Assembly (NCBI GenBank): GCA_964632205.1
Contig: CAZWBE010000020.1
Span: 1-6,287, forward strand
Source of the DNA: CALLVF01 sp964632205
GTDB lineage: Bacteria > Patescibacteriota > Microgenomatia > UBA1406 > GWC2-37-13
Direction of reading: 5' to 3'
DNA length: 6,287 bases
How positions within the stretch are numbered: the first letter of the stretch is position 1; each line of letters opens with the position of its first letter. The notes under the pieces were generated by a model, which made no database searches, was not told where the DNA came from, and saw only the letters and a program-made list of their open reading frames with translations. The position numbers were made by a program, and so were the translations under genes. Shown here piece by piece: positions 4,584-6,287 of this stretch.

Positions 4584-5951
4584 ATGAGAGATAAAAGGAT
4601 TGAGAGGTTAATTAAACTGGAAGAAGAAAGACAAAAAAAAGGACTTGAATTAATTCCTTCGGAAAATTATGCCTCTTTGGAAATAAGGCAAGTTCTATCT
4701 TCTTGTTTTGTTAATAAATACTCAGAAGGTTATCCTGGAAAGCGTTATTATGGTGGTAATGAATGGGTTGACGAGGTGGAAAGATTAGCCCAAGAAAGAG
4801 CAAAAAAATTATTTAACGTTCCTTTTGTTAACGTTCAACCTTATTCAGGATCACCGGCTAATTTGGCGGTTTACCTTGCTGTTTGTCAACCGGGCGATGT
4901 AGTTATGGGACAGGCATTAACCGCCGGAGGGCACTTAACTCATGGACATAAGGTGTCAGCGGCAGGGATTTATTATAAAAGCATTCAATACTATCTTAAA
5001 TCTCAAACGGCAAATTTCAAATCTCGCCAAGAAAAAGATCTTTTTGATTATGATGAGATCAGGAAACTAGCAAAAGAGCATAAACCAAAATTGATTTGGG
5101 TTGGCGCTACGGCATATCCTTTTAAATTTCGTTATGAAAAGTTCGCTGAGATTGCCGATGAGGTAGAAGCATATTTAGCGGCTGATATTGCCCATGTGGC
5201 TGGTTTAATTGTTGGCGGGGTTCATCCCTCACCGGTTCCTTACGCTCATATTGTCACTACAACGACTCATAAGACGTTAAGAGGTCCGCGAGGGGCGATG
5301 ATTATGGTGACGGAAAAAGGTTTAAAAAAAGATCCGGAGTTAGGGGAGAAAATTAATAAAGCAGTTTTTCCGGGATTGCAAGGTGGACCACACGATAATC
5401 AAACCGCGGCAATTGCTGTTGCCTTGTATGAAGCATCTCAGCCTTCATTTAAAAAATATGCTCGTCAGATAATAAAAAATTCTCAAGCATTAGCCAAAGT
5501 TTTGATTGGTGGCGGTTTAGAATTAGTTGGGGGAGGGACGGAAAATCATTTGATTCTAGTTGATTTAACGGCTTATTTTGGACCCGGATGTGGTATTTTT
5601 GCTCAAAAGGCCCTTGATTTAGTTGGCATTACTTTAAATAAAAACACTGTTCCTTATGAAAAAGCTAGTCCATTTTATCCGTCAGGAATTCGTTTGGGAA
5701 CGCCGGCGTTAACTACTAGAAAAATGAAAGAGAAAGAGATGGAATTTATCGGGAAAAAAATATTGGCAGTTTTAAGAATTATTAAAAAATATTTTGAGAA
5801 ACAAGGAGGGAATTTTTCTTTTTGGAGATTAACAAAGGAGAAAAGGGATGGGTTTATTAATAAATTTGAAAAAGAGATGAAAAGAGATGAGGGTTTAAAA
5901 ATAATTAGAGAAGAAGTAAGAAAATTAGCGGTGAGATTTATTGTTCCTTAA
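4584..5951 (+). CDS. glyA: Serine hydroxymethyltransferase
   Basis: GlyA is a cytoplasmic PLP enzyme that interconverts serine and glycine while transferring a one-carbon unit to tetrahydrofolate; it feeds thymidylate, purine and methionine synthesis. The 455-residue protein keeps all main catalytic blocks: LELIPSENYAS (21-31), YSEGYPGKRYYGG (46-58), the PLP-ring Asp in ADIAHVAG (Asp201), the Schiff-base Lys230 in TTTTHKTLRGPRG, FPGLQGGPH (262-270), and the substrate-carboxylate Arg370 in SGIRLGTPA. It is about 38 residues longer than E. coli GlyA (417). The differences are a small insertion near residues 137-152 and an extended Lys/Glu-rich region near 402-440 before the last helix. The ATG at 4584 was preferred to a TTG at 4566 because family homology begins just after it. 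No Shine-Dalgarno site is visible. It stands alone, with unrelated neighbours. Confidence 0.97.
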   Translation: MRDKRIERLIKLEEERQKKGLELIPSENYASLEIRQVLSSCFVNKYSEGYPGKRYYGGNEWVDEVERLAQERAKKLFNVPFVNVQPYSGSPANLAVYLAVCQPGDVVMGQALTAGGHLTHGHKVSAAGIYYKSIQYYLKSQTANFKSRQEKDLFDYDEIRKLAKEHKPKLIWVGATAYPFKFRYEKFAEIADEVEAYLAADIAHVAGLIVGGVHPSPVPYAHIVTTTTHKTLRGPRGAMIMVTEKGLKKDPELGEKINKAVFPGLQGGPHDNQTAAIAVALYEASQPSFKKYARQIIKNSQALAKVLIGGGLELVGGGTENHLILVDLTAYFGPGCGIFAQKALDLVGITLNKNTVPYEKASPFYPSGIRLGTPALTTRKMKEKEMEFIGKKILAVLRIIKKYFEKQGGNFSFWRLTKEKRDGFINKFEKEMKRDEGLKIIREEVRKLAVRFIVP

Positions 5952-6055
5952 TTAAATTAACGATCATAATAATATTTTGGATTTTTATCAAATTCTTATC
6001 CAATCGCCCTGCTTGTATAAAGGGATTAGATGCTTTTAGTATAAATTTATTTAAT

Positions 6056-6067
6056 TTAACCGGTTAA
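6056..6067. repeat. Perfect 12-base palindrome
   Basis: TTAACCGGTTAA is its own reverse complement. It could be a site for a dimeric regulator, or a small hairpin in the glyA 3' untranslated region. It is followed by AAGC-TTTTT-GCTT (6066-6078), a further 4-base-pair hairpin. No known regulator can be assigned. Confidence 0.4.
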
Positions 6068-6109
6068 GCTTTTTGCTTGATTTAACAAGGTTTTGGTTTT
6101 TCTTTAAAA

Positions 6110-6235
6110 ATGATTTGTTATAGGTGGGATAAAATTGTTGTCGATCGTCACACAATTTTCACCCCTTTATTTTTAGATCAGTATTTTTTAGATTGTCAAA
6201 AAGAGCAAAAACAAGAAATGAAAAATAAAAGATAA
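6110..6235 (+). CDS. Possible small ORF of 41 residues
   Basis: An ATG at 6110 opens a frame of 41 codons ending in TAA at 6233-6235. The product begins MICYRWDKIVVDRHTIFTPL and ends in a Lys/Gln/Glu-rich tail. The composition looks protein-like rather than random, but there is no Shine-Dalgarno site, no strong promoter and no recognised family. The first half lies over a terminator-like hairpin, so the two readings compete. It may also be a remnant of a longer gene. Confidence 0.2.
   Translation: MICYRWDKIVVDRHTIFTPLFLDQYFLDCQKEQKQEMKNKR
6126..6176 (+). terminator. Terminator-like hairpin downstream of glyA
   Basis: AAAATTGT (6131-6138) pairs perfectly with ACAATTTT (6152-6159). The stem can extend inward by TG/CA with one bulged C, and outward by GGG (6126-6128) with CCC (6162-6164) across a small internal loop. 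The loop is TCGATCGT. A T-rich run, CTTTATTTTTAG, follows at 6165-6176. This fits an intrinsic terminator for plus-strand transcription, most likely the end of the glyA transcript about 175 bases past its stop codon. The stem is AT-rich and the distance long, so confidence is moderate. Confidence 0.45.
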
Positions 6236-6287
6236 AAAGCGGTCAGGTTAAACTAACAAGGACTATTCTGGTTGGTTGGCGGGAGGA

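Larger units (their letters stand above)
5952..6287. other. Long AT-rich non-coding region after glyA
   Basis: No firm gene was found in these 336 bases. They contain a perfect 12-base palindrome TTAACCGGTTAA (6056-6067), a terminator-like hairpin (6126-6176), and a 41-residue ORF overlapping the hairpin. The window ends in a G-rich stretch with GGGAGGA (6281-6287). This could be a Shine-Dalgarno sequence for a gene starting just past the edge, or the start of a structured RNA; it cannot be decided here. Confidence 0.5.

Overview
The window looks like chromosomal DNA of a Candidate Phyla Radiation (Patescibacteria) bacterium, most likely a Microgenomates-type lineage. This is inferred from the AT-rich, lysine-rich sequence, the minimal SecE, a ribosomal protein L1 with a long charged N-terminal extension, near absence of Shine-Dalgarno sequences, and short unrecognised genes among core genes. 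The standard bacterial code fits: secE ends in TGA, the other genes end in TAA, and no gene has an internal TGA. No tRNA, rRNA, CRISPR array, insertion sequence or replication origin was found.

Positions 13-2205 (+) hold a conserved translocation/transcription/translation cluster, secE-nusG-rplK-rplA. The order matches the usual bacterial L11 operon, but rplJ and rplL do not follow. The cluster stops at rplA, about 50 bases from the end of a convergent, unrecognised gene (2256-2858, -). That gene has one of the best-looking promoters in the window.

Positions 3134-4378 hold a divergent pair: a cytidylate kinase-like P-loop protein (-) and a small HEPN-type protein (+) with an RNxxxH motif, which resembles the catalytic/Dmd-binding domain of RnlA/LsoA toxins. 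They share a 93-base AT-rich spacer full of TATAAT-like boxes and short direct repeats. No antitoxin-like partner is visible beside the HEPN gene.

Positions 4584-5951 (+) encode serine hydroxymethyltransferase (glyA) with all expected catalytic residues, a small internal insertion and a longer C-terminal region. The final 336 bases hold no clear gene. They contain a perfect 12-base palindrome, a terminator-like hairpin and one possible 41-residue ORF overlapping that hairpin.

The best candidates for something new are the orphan HEPN protein and its divergent kinase-like neighbour, the unknown 200-residue protein, the remodelled L1, and a possible start-codon-masking hairpin before rplK. None proves a new system; each is given below with what would confirm or refute it.
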